DNA of 8,361 nt, taken from the NCBI GenBank assembly GCA_903888655.1, contig CAISUR010000185.1, forward strand, positions 1 through 8,361, read 5' to 3'. The position numbers were made by a program, and so were the translations under genes. The DNA comes from an uncultured Bacteroidota bacterium. GTDB taxonomy: Bacteria; Bacteroidota; Bacteroidia; Flavobacteriales; Flavobacteriaceae. Every line of letters starts with the position of its first letter. The stretch's first letter is position 1. The notes below the pieces were generated by a model, which worked only from the letters and a program-made list of their open reading frames with translations, ran no database searches and had not been told where the DNA came from. Positions 1-5,927 of this stretch are shown here, piece by piece.

Positions 1-48
1 ATTTAATAGCGTTTTAGAAATGAAAAAATGATGTCTTTTTTCAGAGTG

Positions 49-78
49 CAAAGATAATTTTTCTAAATAGAAAACCAA
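49..78 (-). promoter_or_regulatory. Leftward Bacteroidota-type promoter for a gene left of the window
   Basis: Read on the minus strand, TTG (78-76) is followed after 19 nt by TATCTTTG (56-49). This fits the Bacteroidota housekeeping sigma consensus TTG-N17-23-TAnnTTTG at every defined base. Transcription would start near position 42 and run off the left edge, so a minus-strand gene probably begins just outside the window. It is the best two-box promoter in this window. Nothing between it and base 1 looks coding. Confidence 0.55.
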
Positions 79-93
79 TAACAAATTGTTATT
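77..93. repeat. 17-bp AT-rich palindrome beside a -33 box
   Basis: AATAACAA, one central A, then TTGTTATT form a perfect 8+1+8 inverted repeat. It overlaps the TTG -33 element of the leftward promoter by two bases and is followed on the plus strand by six more T. It could be an operator for that promoter, or a weak intrinsic terminator for plus-strand transcription. The stem is almost all A-T, so chance is a real alternative. Confidence 0.3.
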
Positions 94-229
94 TTTTTTA
101 AGTTAACTTTAATTTTCTTAAGACCTCATATTTCAAATAGTTGGAAGTATTTATTTTCTTCTTTAGATAATAATTATTTGTAATAAATTACATTAATTTG
201 ACTTGAGTAAAAGAATTTAGTGAGAAACT

Positions 230-1504
230 TTACATTTTATGAAACAAATCGTAGTATTCTCTTTCAATAGCTTCTTGATGATTAGGATGTGCAATTCGAA
301 TCAATTCTGATGCGCGTTGGCGTAATGTTTTTCCATATAAATCGGCAATACCGTTTTCGGTAATAACATAATGAATGTGAGCTCGTGTAGTTACTACTCC
401 AGCTCCTTGTTTTAAAAAAGGTACAATTCGACTCACTCCTTTTTTGGTAGTAGAAGGTAAAGCAATAATAGCCTTTCCACCAGCACTTAAGGAAGCACCT
501 CGAATAAAATCCATTTGACCCCCAACACCAGAATACATTTGAGGTCCAATAGAGTCTGCGCAAACTTGTCCAGTTAAGTCTACTTCGATTGCTGAATTAA
601 TCGCAACCATATTGGTGTTTTTCCGAATACGAGCCGTATCGTTTACCATGGAAGATTCTTTTAATTCTATAAACGGATTATCACTAACAAAATCATATAG
701 CCGTTTGGAACCAATTAAAAAAGTGGCTAAAACTCTACCTCGCAATGTTCCTTTATAATCGCAATTAATCACACCGCTTTCTATTAAATCAATCACACCG
801 TCTGAAAACATTTCGGTATGTAATCCTAAGTCTTTATGGGTTTTTAATTTGCTCAAAGCGGCATTTGGAATCGATCCAATACCCATTTGAAGAGTACTTC
901 TATCATCAATTAAAGTGGCAATATATCCTCCAATTTTTTCTTCTTCTGCAGTGAATAGTTCGGGTTCATGACCGTAAATAGGAACGTCAACATCCACTAA
1001 ATAATCAATTTCAGAAACGTGAATGATACCATCACCAAAAGTTCTTGGCATTTGTGGATTTACTTGTGCGATGACGATTGTAGCATTTTCGATAGCGGCT
1101 ACTGTAGCTTCAACAGAAACTCCAAGCGAACAATATCCATGTCTATCTGGAGGGGAAACATGGATAAAAGCCACATCAAGAGGCAATACATTTTTACGAA
1201 ATAAATGTGGCAATTCACTCAAAAAAACAGGTGTGTAAGAACCATTCCCTGCTTTTAACGTATGTCGAACATTGGCCCCAAGAAAAAAAGAATTTACATG
1301 AAAACTTTCTGCCAAAGCAGGATTTGCATATCGGGCTTCTCCTTCGGTGTGCAAGTGACAAATCTCTACATTTCTCAATTCGGAGGCACGCTCGGTCAAT
1401 GCGTTGGCTAAAATCGTAGGTGCGGCTGCGGCGGCTTGAAAATACACTCTATCGCCCGACTTTACTACTTTTACAGCTTCTGATGCAGTTAAATATTTAC
1501 TCAT
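230..1504 (-). CDS. Acetyl-CoA hydrolase/CoA-transferase family protein (4-hydroxybutyrate CoA-transferase-like)
   Basis: A 424-residue cytosolic enzyme of the acetyl-CoA hydrolase/transferase family, which moves CoA between carboxylic acids (acetate, succinate, 4-hydroxybutyrate or butyrate in different members) through a glutamyl-CoA thioester. Visible family motifs, in order, are HVSPPDRHGYCSLG (residues 115-128), MGIGSIPNA (207-215), HTEMFSDG (229-236, where Glu231 is the likely catalytic glutamate), YSGVGGQMDF (324-333) and ENGIADLYGKTLRQRA (383-398). Length matches the roughly 430-residue 4-hydroxybutyrate CoA-transferase branch rather than the longer succinyl-CoA:acetate enzymes. The start codon is ATG, with a good -7 box 39 nt upstream and no strong ribosome site. 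It lies 103 nt downstream of the DUF4337 gene on the same strand and appears to have its own promoter. The family call is firm; the acyl substrate cannot be read from sequence, and neither neighbour is a dedicated pathway gene. Confidence 0.9.
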   Translation of the reverse strand: MSKYLTASEAVKVVKSGDRVYFQAAAAAPTILANALTERASELRNVEICHLHTEGEARYANPALAESFHVNSFFLGANVRHTLKAGNGSYTPVFLSELPHLFRKNVLPLDVAFIHVSPPDRHGYCSLGVSVEATVAAIENATIVIAQVNPQMPRTFGDGIIHVSEIDYLVDVDVPIYGHEPELFTAEEEKIGGYIATLIDDRSTLQMGIGSIPNAALSKLKTHKDLGLHTEMFSDGVIDLIESGVINCDYKGTLRGRVLATFLIGSKRLYDFVSDNPFIELKESSMVNDTARIRKNTNMVAINSAIEVDLTGQVCADSIGPQMYSGVGGQMDFIRGASLSAGGKAIIALPSTTKKGVSRIVPFLKQGAGVVTTRAHIHYVITENGIADLYGKTLRQRASELIRIAHPNHQEAIEREYYDLFHKM

Positions 1505-1543
1505 ATCTTATATTTTGCTGTAAAGTTATAACGATTCAACATT

Positions 1544-1551
1544 CAAAAATA
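1544..1551 (-). promoter_or_regulatory. Candidate -7 box for the CoA-transferase gene
   Basis: TATTTTTG on the minus strand (1551-1544) matches TAnnTTTG exactly and ends 39 nt before the ATG. No TTG sits at the usual distance upstream. A second, weaker option is TTAGTTTG (1592-1585) with TTG (1615-1613) 20 nt upstream, which would overlap the end of the preceding gene. Confidence 0.4.
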
Positions 1552-1570
1552 TGACAAAACTCATGTTTTT
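1545..1570 (-). terminator. Weak hairpin after the DUF4337 gene
   Basis: Bases 1545-1553 and 1562-1570 can form a 9-bp stem including one G-U pair, with an 8-nt loop; the 3' arm on the minus strand ends in five U. No separate U-tract follows and the element overlaps the candidate promoter of the next gene, so it may only attenuate readthrough from the gene ending at 1608. Confidence 0.3.
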
Positions 1571-1607
1571 ATTAGCTTTTAAATCAAACTAAATTGAAAA
1601 GAAAAAG

Positions 1608-2150
1608 CTACACAACTTTGATAAATAAGAAGAATCCATCAGTAAAAAGCACCACACCAACTATTCCTAATACAGTAGCAATATACCACAAATATTTTTT
1701 CTTGACCAAAGCAGCAATTGAAGATAATAATATGGCTATCTGAAGAAAAATAACTGCTTCACCAAAAGTTTTAGCATGAACTTGAGCCTCGTCTCTAGCT
1801 GACTCAAGTGCCGCAGCTTCTCTCTTTATAGAAGCTTTTTCGGCTTCATATTTTTTTACTTTACTATCGTATTTATCAATACGAGTTTGATAAGCCTTTA
1901 TGAGTTCTACATTTTTTTTGGGAGTCGAAAGTAATTGCATTTGGAAATTTTCTTTTTGATTTTCATTCAAATACAACTTAATGCTTTTACTTTGATAATA
2001 CGACCATTTATCGGTTGCTAATGCTTGACTTAAAACTGATTTTGTCGAAAAACTTCCTCCCTTAAAGGTGGAAAGAGTGGCGCACACAGCAAAAATAATT
2101 GTTGTAAAAGCCAAATAATTTAACCAAGGTTCTTTTTTCTCTTCTGCCAT
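1608..2150 (-). CDS. DUF4337-type membrane protein
   Basis: A 180-residue protein with the layout of the DUF4337 family, whose function is unknown. A first hydrophobic segment lies at about residues 10-28. It is followed by the conserved-looking stretch TDKWSYYQSKSIK (46-58), then a charged, probably coiled-coil region (about 78-128, rich in Lys, Glu, Ala). Two further membrane segments lie at about 130-149 and 153-178. It is therefore probably an inner-membrane protein with a soluble helical domain between membrane segments. No signal peptidase site or catalytic motif is visible. The start is ATG; upstream is an 88-nt leader behind a -7 box, and the fabD terminator separates it from fabD. 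The family assignment rests on the WxYYQxKSIK-like motif and the topology. No role can be inferred from the neighbours. Confidence 0.8.
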   Translation of the reverse strand: MAEEKKEPWLNYLAFTTIIFAVCATLSTFKGGSFSTKSVLSQALATDKWSYYQSKSIKLYLNENQKENFQMQLLSTPKKNVELIKAYQTRIDKYDSKVKKYEAEKASIKREAAALESARDEAQVHAKTFGEAVIFLQIAILLSSIAALVKKKYLWYIATVLGIVGVVLFTDGFFLFIKVV

Positions 2151-2238
2151 TTTAATTGAATTGAATCTGATTTTTTCTGATAAATTAATAGGTTAGTTAA
2201 ATAGTTGCTGGTAGTAAAACTACTAAAACTATAAATAA

Positions 2239-2246
2239 CAAAAGTA
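2239..2246 (-). promoter_or_regulatory. Candidate -7 box for the DUF4337 gene
   Basis: TACTTTTG on the minus strand (2246-2239) matches TAnnTTTG exactly, between the fabD terminator and the ATG at 2150. There is no TTG at the expected -33 position, and the 88-nt leader is longer than others in this window. The rest of the 251-nt gap (2151-2401) shows only a short GTAGT-AAA-ACTAC inverted repeat near 2210-2222 and no coding potential. Confidence 0.35.
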
Positions 2247-2307
2247 ATTTTTAAAATGCTTAAAATGATTAATTTGGGTATACTATTGTATTCCAAAAAA
2301 AGTTAAT

Positions 2308-2338
2308 AAAAAGCAATCTTTCCAATTACAAAAGATTG
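2308..2338 (-). terminator. Intrinsic terminator of fabD
   Basis: On the minus strand, CAATCTTT (2338-2331) and AAAGATTG (2321-2314) form a perfect 8-bp stem around a 9-nt loop, followed by CTTTTTATT and, after TAAC, another run of seven T. This is a classical Rho-independent terminator about 64 nt after the fabD stop codon. It implies fabD transcription ends before the DUF4337 gene. Confidence 0.7.
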
Positions 2339-2401
2339 AATGACTATTTATTAAAAACTCATATTCATAGAATTTTTTGAGGTATTATTTTGTGAAAGTA
2401 T

Positions 2402-3274
2402 TTAAAATGAGATCGTTTCCACTTCTTTGTTAATTTTGTTTACTAGTCCGACCAACACTTTCCCGGGACCAATTTCAGTAAAACTGGTTGCTCCATCTTG
2501 AATCATTTGTTGTACTGATTGCGTCCATTTTACAGGAGCCGTCAATTGAATGATTAAGTTTTTTTTAATTTCTTCTGCATCTGAAACCGCAATAGCCGTT
2601 ACATTTTGATATACAGGACAAATTGGTGTTGAAAAAGTGGTTGCTTCAATAGCTGCAGCCAACTCTTCTCTAGCTGGCTCCATCATTGGTGAGTGAAAAG
2701 CGCCACCAACGGGTAAAATTAGAGCTCGTTTTGCTCCTGCCTCTTTCATTTTTTCGCAAGCCAATTCAACGGCTTTGTACTCTCCAGAGATTACTAATTG
2801 CCCCGGACAGTTATAATTGGCTGCTACCACAACACCCTCAATCGAAGCACAAATATCTTCAACAATTTTATCGTCTAGATTTAGAACAGCTGCCATTGTT
2901 GAAGGTTTAATTTCACAAGCTTTCTGCATCGCAATAGCGCGTTGGGAAACAAGTTTTAATCCGTCTTCAAAAGATAATGCGCCATTAGCTACTAAGGCAG
3001 AAAATTCACCTAATGAGTGTCCAGCTACCATTTCTGGTTTAAAATTTTCTAAAGTTTTAGCTAAGATAACCGAATGTAAAAACACCGCAGGTTGCGTTAC
3101 TTTGGTTTCTTTCAATTCTTCGGCTGTACCTTCAAACATGATATCTGTAATTCTAAAACCCAATATATCGTTGGCTTTTTCAAATAATTCTTTTGCTACT
3201 GTTGAGTTTTCATATAAGTCTTTGCCCATTCCTGAGAACTGTGCGCCTTGACCCGGAAATACGTATGCTTTCAT
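2402..3274 (-). CDS. fabD: Malonyl-CoA:acyl carrier protein transacylase FabD
   Basis: FabD moves the malonyl group from malonyl-CoA to the phosphopantetheine arm of acyl carrier protein, supplying the extender unit for type II fatty acid synthesis in the cytosol. At 290 residues it is close to the usual 300-315. The signature is complete: PGQGAQ near the N-terminus (7-12, with the oxyanion-hole Gln9), TQPA (60-63), the nucleophile elbow GHSLG (85-89, Ser87), Arg112 in the QRAxAMQ stretch, which binds the malonyl carboxylate, and His194 in AFHSPMM, the catalytic base. ATG at 3274 is only five residues before the first motif, so no earlier start is needed. The gene stands apart from other fab genes, with its own -7 box upstream and a strong terminator downstream, so it is probably monocistronic. 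It is divergent from the plus-strand gene at 3439, sharing a 164-nt gap. Confidence 0.97.
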   Translation of the reverse strand: MKAYVFPGQGAQFSGMGKDLYENSTVAKELFEKANDILGFRITDIMFEGTAEELKETKVTQPAVFLHSVILAKTLENFKPEMVAGHSLGEFSALVANGALSFEDGLKLVSQRAIAMQKACEIKPSTMAAVLNLDDKIVEDICASIEGVVVAANYNCPGQLVISGEYKAVELACEKMKEAGAKRALILPVGGAFHSPMMEPAREELAAAIEATTFSTPICPVYQNVTAIAVSDAEEIKKNLIIQLTAPVKWTQSVQQMIQDGATSFTEIGPGKVLVGLVNKINKEVETISF

Positions 3275-3318
3275 ATTATTAATTTAAATTTTTAATACCT
3301 CAATTTTTGTAAAGATGA

Positions 3319-3345
3319 CAAAAATACTAAAATTTCAAATAGCAA
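3319..3345 (-). promoter_or_regulatory. Promoter of fabD
   Basis: On the minus strand, TATTTTTG (3326-3319) matches TAnnTTTG exactly, and TTG (3345-3343) lies 16 nt upstream, one base shorter than the usual 17-23. The -7 box ends 44 nt before the fabD ATG. Confidence 0.5.
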
Positions 3346-3406
3346 TTTACATCTTTAAAAGTAACTTTTAGCATTTCATTAACCATATCATTAAACCATT
3401 TGTAAG

Positions 3407-3414
3407 TAAATTTG
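3407..3414 (+). promoter_or_regulatory. -7 box of the exported-protein gene
   Basis: TAAATTTG matches TAnnTTTG exactly and ends 24 nt before the ATG at 3439, which gives a short leader of roughly 15-20 nt. No TTG is present at the -33 distance. The TTG that could be taken as an upstream start codon (3412-3414) is the end of this box. Confidence 0.5.
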
Positions 3415-3438
3415 TCCAATGCACAACTCACTTTTCTA

Positions 3439-4047
3439 ATGATAAAACTGCGTTCATTAATTCTAATATTTTTATTATCATACTCCGTTTCATTTTTCAG
3501 TCAAGAAACTCATAAAAAATGGAAGTTTGCTTTTCAATTGGACAATCGTTTTTCAAGTCTTCGCGGACAAGAGGTTACTGTTTTTGGGGCAAAATTAGGA
3601 TTGCAATATAAAAAACTAACCCGTTTTGGCATTGGAAGTTCTTTTGTTTTAAATCCAGTTTATATTACTTATTTCAATAAAAGATTAAATACTCTAGAAA
3701 CAAACAAAATTAGTTTCTGGTATTTCAGCGTTTTTAATGATTGGATTCTTTATAAAAACCAAAAATGGGAATGTTTCCTGACGGAACAAATTGGTTTTGG
3801 AGATCCAAATTTTACTAAAGAAATCAATAATGATGTTGTTAGTGATGTTAATGTTAACTTATATATTAATGAAATTTCAGGTCAAGTGAATTATAAACTA
3901 ACGCCATGGATTGGAGTGGGAGTGGGAATAGGTCATCGGAATTTATTAAATAAAAAATCGGTACTAAACGCAACGTTTGACGCACCGATTTATATTGCAA
4001 AAATCATTATTTATCCCGATTATTTCTTCAAAAAAAATAAAGATTAA
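3439..4047 (+). CDS. Small exported protein, possibly an outer-membrane beta-barrel
   Basis: I do not recognise a named family. From the ATG at 3439 the product is 202 residues and starts with a clear Sec signal peptide: Lys3 and Arg5, a hydrophobic core at about 7-20, and likely cleavage at FFS|QET (after residue 21), typical of flavobacterial secreted proteins. The mature part alternates polar and hydrophobic residues in stretches rich in Gly, Tyr, Phe and Trp, for example about residues 43-68 and the GVGVGIG segment near 154-160. This suggests antiparallel beta strands, as in small outer-membrane barrels. There is no terminal Phe typical of many barrels; the end is Lys/Asn/Asp rich. A nine-codon longer reading frame opening with TTG at 3412 is unlikely, because that TTG lies inside the -7 box and the extension would spoil the signal peptide. 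It is the only plus-strand gene in the window. It is divergent from fabD and convergent with the redox operon, with stop codons overlapping by 4 nt. Coding status is well supported; function is unknown. Confidence 0.8.
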   Translation: MIKLRSLILIFLLSYSVSFFSQETHKKWKFAFQLDNRFSSLRGQEVTVFGAKLGLQYKKLTRFGIGSSFVLNPVYITYFNKRLNTLETNKISFWYFSVFNDWILYKNQKWECFLTEQIGFGDPNFTKEINNDVVSDVNVNLYINEISGQVNYKLTPWIGVGVGIGHRNLLNKKSVLNATFDAPIYIAKIIIYPDYFFKKNKD

Positions 4048-4571
4048 AACGTTATTGCGTTGACAATGTTCATCAATTGATTTTTATATTCGTCGTTGAT
4101 GATTCCGTTTACAGCATCAAAATTTTCGTAAAAACTTGGCAACGACATACTGCCTTTCACCACAGCACCTTGAAATGGAAATCTATTTTTAGCGATTTCT
4201 AAAACGGAGCTTCCACCACGTGGTCCTGGTGAAGTTGATAATAAAACTACTGGTTTCTCTTGAAATGTTTTTGAGTTAATTCTGGAAGTCCAATCGAATA
4301 TGTTTTTGAAAGCAGTTGTATAGGCCCCGTTATGTTCTGCAAACGAAATTACAATCAAATCGGCGGTTCCTAATTGGGCATAGAAATCGTGCGCTAATTG
4401 CGGAATTCCGGCATTCGTTTCTTTATCTATTGAAAAAATAGGCATTTCATAATCGTTCAAGTCTAAAACGGTAATGGTAGCCTCTTTAAATTGTTTTGCA
4501 GCATAGGTTGCCAATTGTTTGTTAATGGAAGTTTTGCTTGATGAAGCTCCAAAAGCGATGATTTTTTTCAT
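4044..4571 (-). CDS. NAD(P)H-dependent FMN reductase family protein
   Basis: A 175-residue flavodoxin-fold protein of the NADPH-dependent FMN reductase (FMN_red) family, whose members reduce FMN, quinones, azo dyes or chromate with NAD(P)H. The first strand and phosphate loop are seen as IIAFGASSSKTSIN (4-17, where the GxSxxxSxN pattern binds FMN phosphate). The middle flavin loop is AEHNGAYTTAFKNIFDW (78-94), close to the usual PEYNGSxxxxLKNxxDW but with Ala for Pro and His for Tyr. TSPGPRGG (113-120) is the third conserved loop. Length matches the family (170-190). It is the last gene of the six-gene operon, and its ATG overlaps the upstream TGA (ATGA), suggesting translational coupling. 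Its stop overlaps the stop of the convergent plus-strand gene. In the cytosol it could feed electrons to, or detoxify quinones alongside, the other operon products; the actual substrate is not visible. Confidence 0.9.
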   Translation of the reverse strand: MKKIIAFGASSSKTSINKQLATYAAKQFKEATITVLDLNDYEMPIFSIDKETNAGIPQLAHDFYAQLGTADLIVISFAEHNGAYTTAFKNIFDWTSRINSKTFQEKPVVLLSTSPGPRGGSSVLEIAKNRFPFQGAVVKGSMSLPSFYENFDAVNGIINDEYKNQLMNIVNAITF

Positions 4572-4978
4572 AAATGTTTTTCTATAAATGTTTTTGTTTT
4601 CAAAACGGCATTCTGGACCATTTCAAAATTGTTTATTGGTTCTTGTGTTGTTTTATCAACCCAATTAATGGTAAAAGTCATCTGGGTTTCGGTATCAGAA
4701 ATCAGACTAATATCATTATCGACATAGCCTTCTAATGCAGGATGATCTACCAATAGAAATCGGACCTTGTAAGGCACAAAGGTTATTTTTTCCTTTAAAA
4801 TGGTTACCTTTTCTGGCATGGTTACCGTCATTTGTCTTGAAACAAAATCGGCAGTCTTTTCCATAATTATAACCTCAGTAACTCCAGGCACAAAATGCTC
4901 AGGATGGTCAATTTTATACATTAAATCTTGCCAAACTTTTTCTAACGAAGCTGTAACAACAGTAGTATACTGAACCAT
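4568..4978 (-). CDS. SRPBCC-fold protein, AtaL-like/DUF1857
   Basis: A 136-residue single-domain protein with the pattern of the AtaL-like (DUF1857) branch of the SRPBCC (START/Bet v 1-like) superfamily, which form a deep hydrophobic pocket for lipids, aromatics or polyketide-like ligands. Features seen are an opening beta strand (QYTTVVTAS, 3-11), a helix with VWQDLMYKIDHPEHFVPGV (15-33, typical of the family start), alternating strands to about residue 107, with an EGYVDNDISL stretch (83-92), and a C-terminal amphipathic helix (about 114-135). No catalytic residue is evident. It starts 4 nt after the stop of the 4Fe-4S protein gene, and its TGA overlaps the ATG of the flavin reductase. The position suggests that it binds a small hydrophobic substrate or cofactor handled by the operon, but the ligand is unknown. 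The SRPBCC fold call is firmer than the DUF1857 branch. Confidence 0.8.
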   Translation of the reverse strand: MVQYTTVVTASLEKVWQDLMYKIDHPEHFVPGVTEVIIMEKTADFVSRQMTVTMPEKVTILKEKITFVPYKVRFLLVDHPALEGYVDNDISLISDTETQMTFTINWVDKTTQEPINNFEMVQNAVLKTKTFIEKHL

Positions 4979-4982
4979 TTTA

Positions 4983-5207
4983 TTATTCGTTTAAATAGTA
5001 CGTCAAGGCACCCGAAGGGCATTTATTTATGGTTTCAACAATTTTTTCTGTAGTCGAATTTTCGGCCATAATCCAGGGTTTTTCTTTTGGTTTAAAAACG
5101 TCAGGGTTATTTTTCACACACTCGGCAGCGTGTTTGCACAAGGCATTTTTCCATACAATGGTTACTTCGCCATTGCTGTATTCTTTGATTAGGTCTTTTG
5201 CATCCAT
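4983..5207 (-). CDS. YjdI-type 4Fe-4S mono-cluster protein
   Basis: A 74-residue protein of the divergent 4Fe-4S mono-cluster family (Fer4_19; E. coli YjdI). Visible hallmarks are a short beta hairpin, then LCKHAAECVKNNPDVF (23-38) carrying Cys24, His26 and Cys30, a PWI motif (44-46) and CPSGAL (63-68) with Cys63. Only three cysteines are present, so the fourth iron ligand must be a non-Cys residue (His26 is one candidate) or come from a partner protein. It is likely a cytosolic electron carrier or redox sensor. The gene lies 2 nt after the OsmC-family gene and 4 nt before the SRPBCC gene. In E. coli yjdI sits next to yjdJ, a GNAT; here the YjdJ-like gene is in the same operon, two genes upstream. 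ATG at 5207 is the only sensible start. Family assignment is strong; the partner is unknown. Confidence 0.9.
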   Translation of the reverse strand: MDAKDLIKEYSNGEVTIVWKNALCKHAAECVKNNPDVFKPKEKPWIMAENSTTEKIVETINKCPSGALTYYLNE

Positions 5208-5209
5208 AG

Positions 5210-5617
5210 TTATAGTGCGGTGTTAATAGTTATTTTATTTTTTAAAATTTTAGAAACCGGACATTTTTCGGCAATAATCAACAATCGATTTTTAGTTTCC
5301 TCATCAACGTTAGACGAAAAAGAAATTTCTCTTGTAATTATGGTTTCGAATACATCATTATTTTCTTGCGTTAAATTTACAGCAATTTTTATTTCTGGAA
5401 TATCCCATCCTTTTCGGTCGATGTACATTCGCAAGGTGGATAATGTGCATCCAGCGAGTGACGCTAATAAGGTTGAAAACGGGTCAGGGCCTAAATCCTC
5501 TCCTCCTACATTTTCGGGTTCGTCCATCAATAATCTTCCATTACGCCATAAAATCGTGCACAAATAATTTTGCGTTCCAATGCTTCCGGTAATATCGTGG
5601 TCTAATAGATTGGCCAT
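5210..5617 (-). CDS. OsmC-family peroxide-reductase-like protein
   Basis: A 135-residue member of the OsmC/Ohr superfamily, whose enzymes reduce organic hydroperoxides with a pair of redox cysteines in a dimer. The diagnostic segment GGEDLGPDPFSTLLASLAGC (38-57) ends in the peroxidatic-type Cys57 and is followed by a central helix (TLSTLRMYIDRKG). The second cysteine is Cys119 in EKCPVSKIL. Both active-site cysteines are therefore in place, which supports thiol peroxidase chemistry rather than a dead homologue, though many OsmC-like proteins of this subgroup have no known substrate. Length is typical (130-145). It begins 2 nt after the GNAT stop and ends 2 nt before the 4Fe-4S gene. Reductant and substrate are not evident from sequence; Ohr and OsmC proper differ in subgroup motifs, so no gene symbol is given. 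Confidence 0.92.
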   Translation of the reverse strand: MANLLDHDITGSIGTQNYLCTILWRNGRLLMDEPENVGGEDLGPDPFSTLLASLAGCTLSTLRMYIDRKGWDIPEIKIAVNLTQENNDVFETIITREISFSSNVDEETKNRLLIIAEKCPVSKILKNKITINTAL

Positions 5618-5619
5618 AG

Positions 5620-5904
5620 TTATAAAACGTCTCTAATCTCTAGAGTTTTATCAAAAACACTTTTGGCAAACGGGCAAAGTGGAATAATTTTAATGCTTTT
5701 TTCTCTGGCGTATTCCACGGCTTTTAACACCATTTTCTTTCCAAATCCTTTGCCTTCATTACCTGGTTTTACTTCGGTATGGTCGATGATGATTTTGTCT
5801 TCGCCTGCAAAAACAAAGGTCATCATGGCTTCGTGATTGCCGTTTACATCAATATAAAAAACACCGTTTTTATCATTGATTTTAAGTTGTACTTCGTTGT
5901 TCAT
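5620..5904 (-). CDS. Small GNAT-like N-acetyltransferase, YjdJ/NATD1 type
   Basis: A 94-residue minimal GNAT fold protein of the YjdJ family (Gcn5-related, also seen as eukaryotic NATD1). It shows the N-terminal strand pair (VQLKINDKNGVFYIDVNG), a MTFVFAGEDKIIIDHTEV segment (28-45), the acetyl-CoA pyrophosphate loop EGKGFGKKM (50-58) and the family's CPFAKSVF stretch (77-84). Length fits this family (about 90-110), which lacks the N-terminal part of full GNATs. The acceptor substrate is not known for the family. It begins 23 nt after pirin and is followed 2 nt later by the OsmC-family gene. Its partnership with a YjdI-type iron-sulfur protein is conserved in E. coli, which suggests a shared process. 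The family call is confident; acetyltransferase activity is inferred. Confidence 0.9.
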   Translation of the reverse strand: MNNEVQLKINDKNGVFYIDVNGNHEAMMTFVFAGEDKIIIDHTEVKPGNEGKGFGKKMVLKAVEYAREKSIKIIPLCPFAKSVFDKTLEIRDVL

Positions 5905-5927
5905 GTTTTATACTAAAAACGTTGTTC

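Noticed and set aside
165..205. TAATTATT/AATAAATTA imperfect inverted repeat after the CoA-transferase gene
   Set aside because: It is entirely A/T with mismatches and lacks a following U-tract; such repeats are expected by chance in this AT-rich gap.
282..563. 93-codon minus-strand frame overlapping the CoA-transferase gene
   Set aside because: It is out of frame within a strongly conserved enzyme, and its Cys/Trp/Tyr/Ser-rich translation is typical of out-of-frame reading.
2203..2230. GTAGT-AAA-ACTAC repeat upstream of the DUF4337 gene as an operator
   Set aside because: The arms are only 5 bp and there is no second copy elsewhere in the window, so it is not distinguishable from chance.
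2817..3251. 144-codon open frame on the plus strand inside fabD
   Set aside because: It lies wholly antisense to a complete fabD with all catalytic motifs, has no recognisable domain, and has low-complexity Ser/Ala/Ile-rich content typical of a shadow frame.
4048..4090. Possible terminator near the convergent junction (AACG/CGTT and ATCAATTGAT elements)
   Set aside because: The stems are only 3-4 bp and lie inside the end of the flavin reductase gene; not enough to call a terminator.
5220..5567. 115-codon plus-strand frame opposite the OsmC-family gene
   Set aside because: The opposite strand encodes a full OsmC protein with both cysteines; the plus-strand translation has no motif and no promoter or leader.
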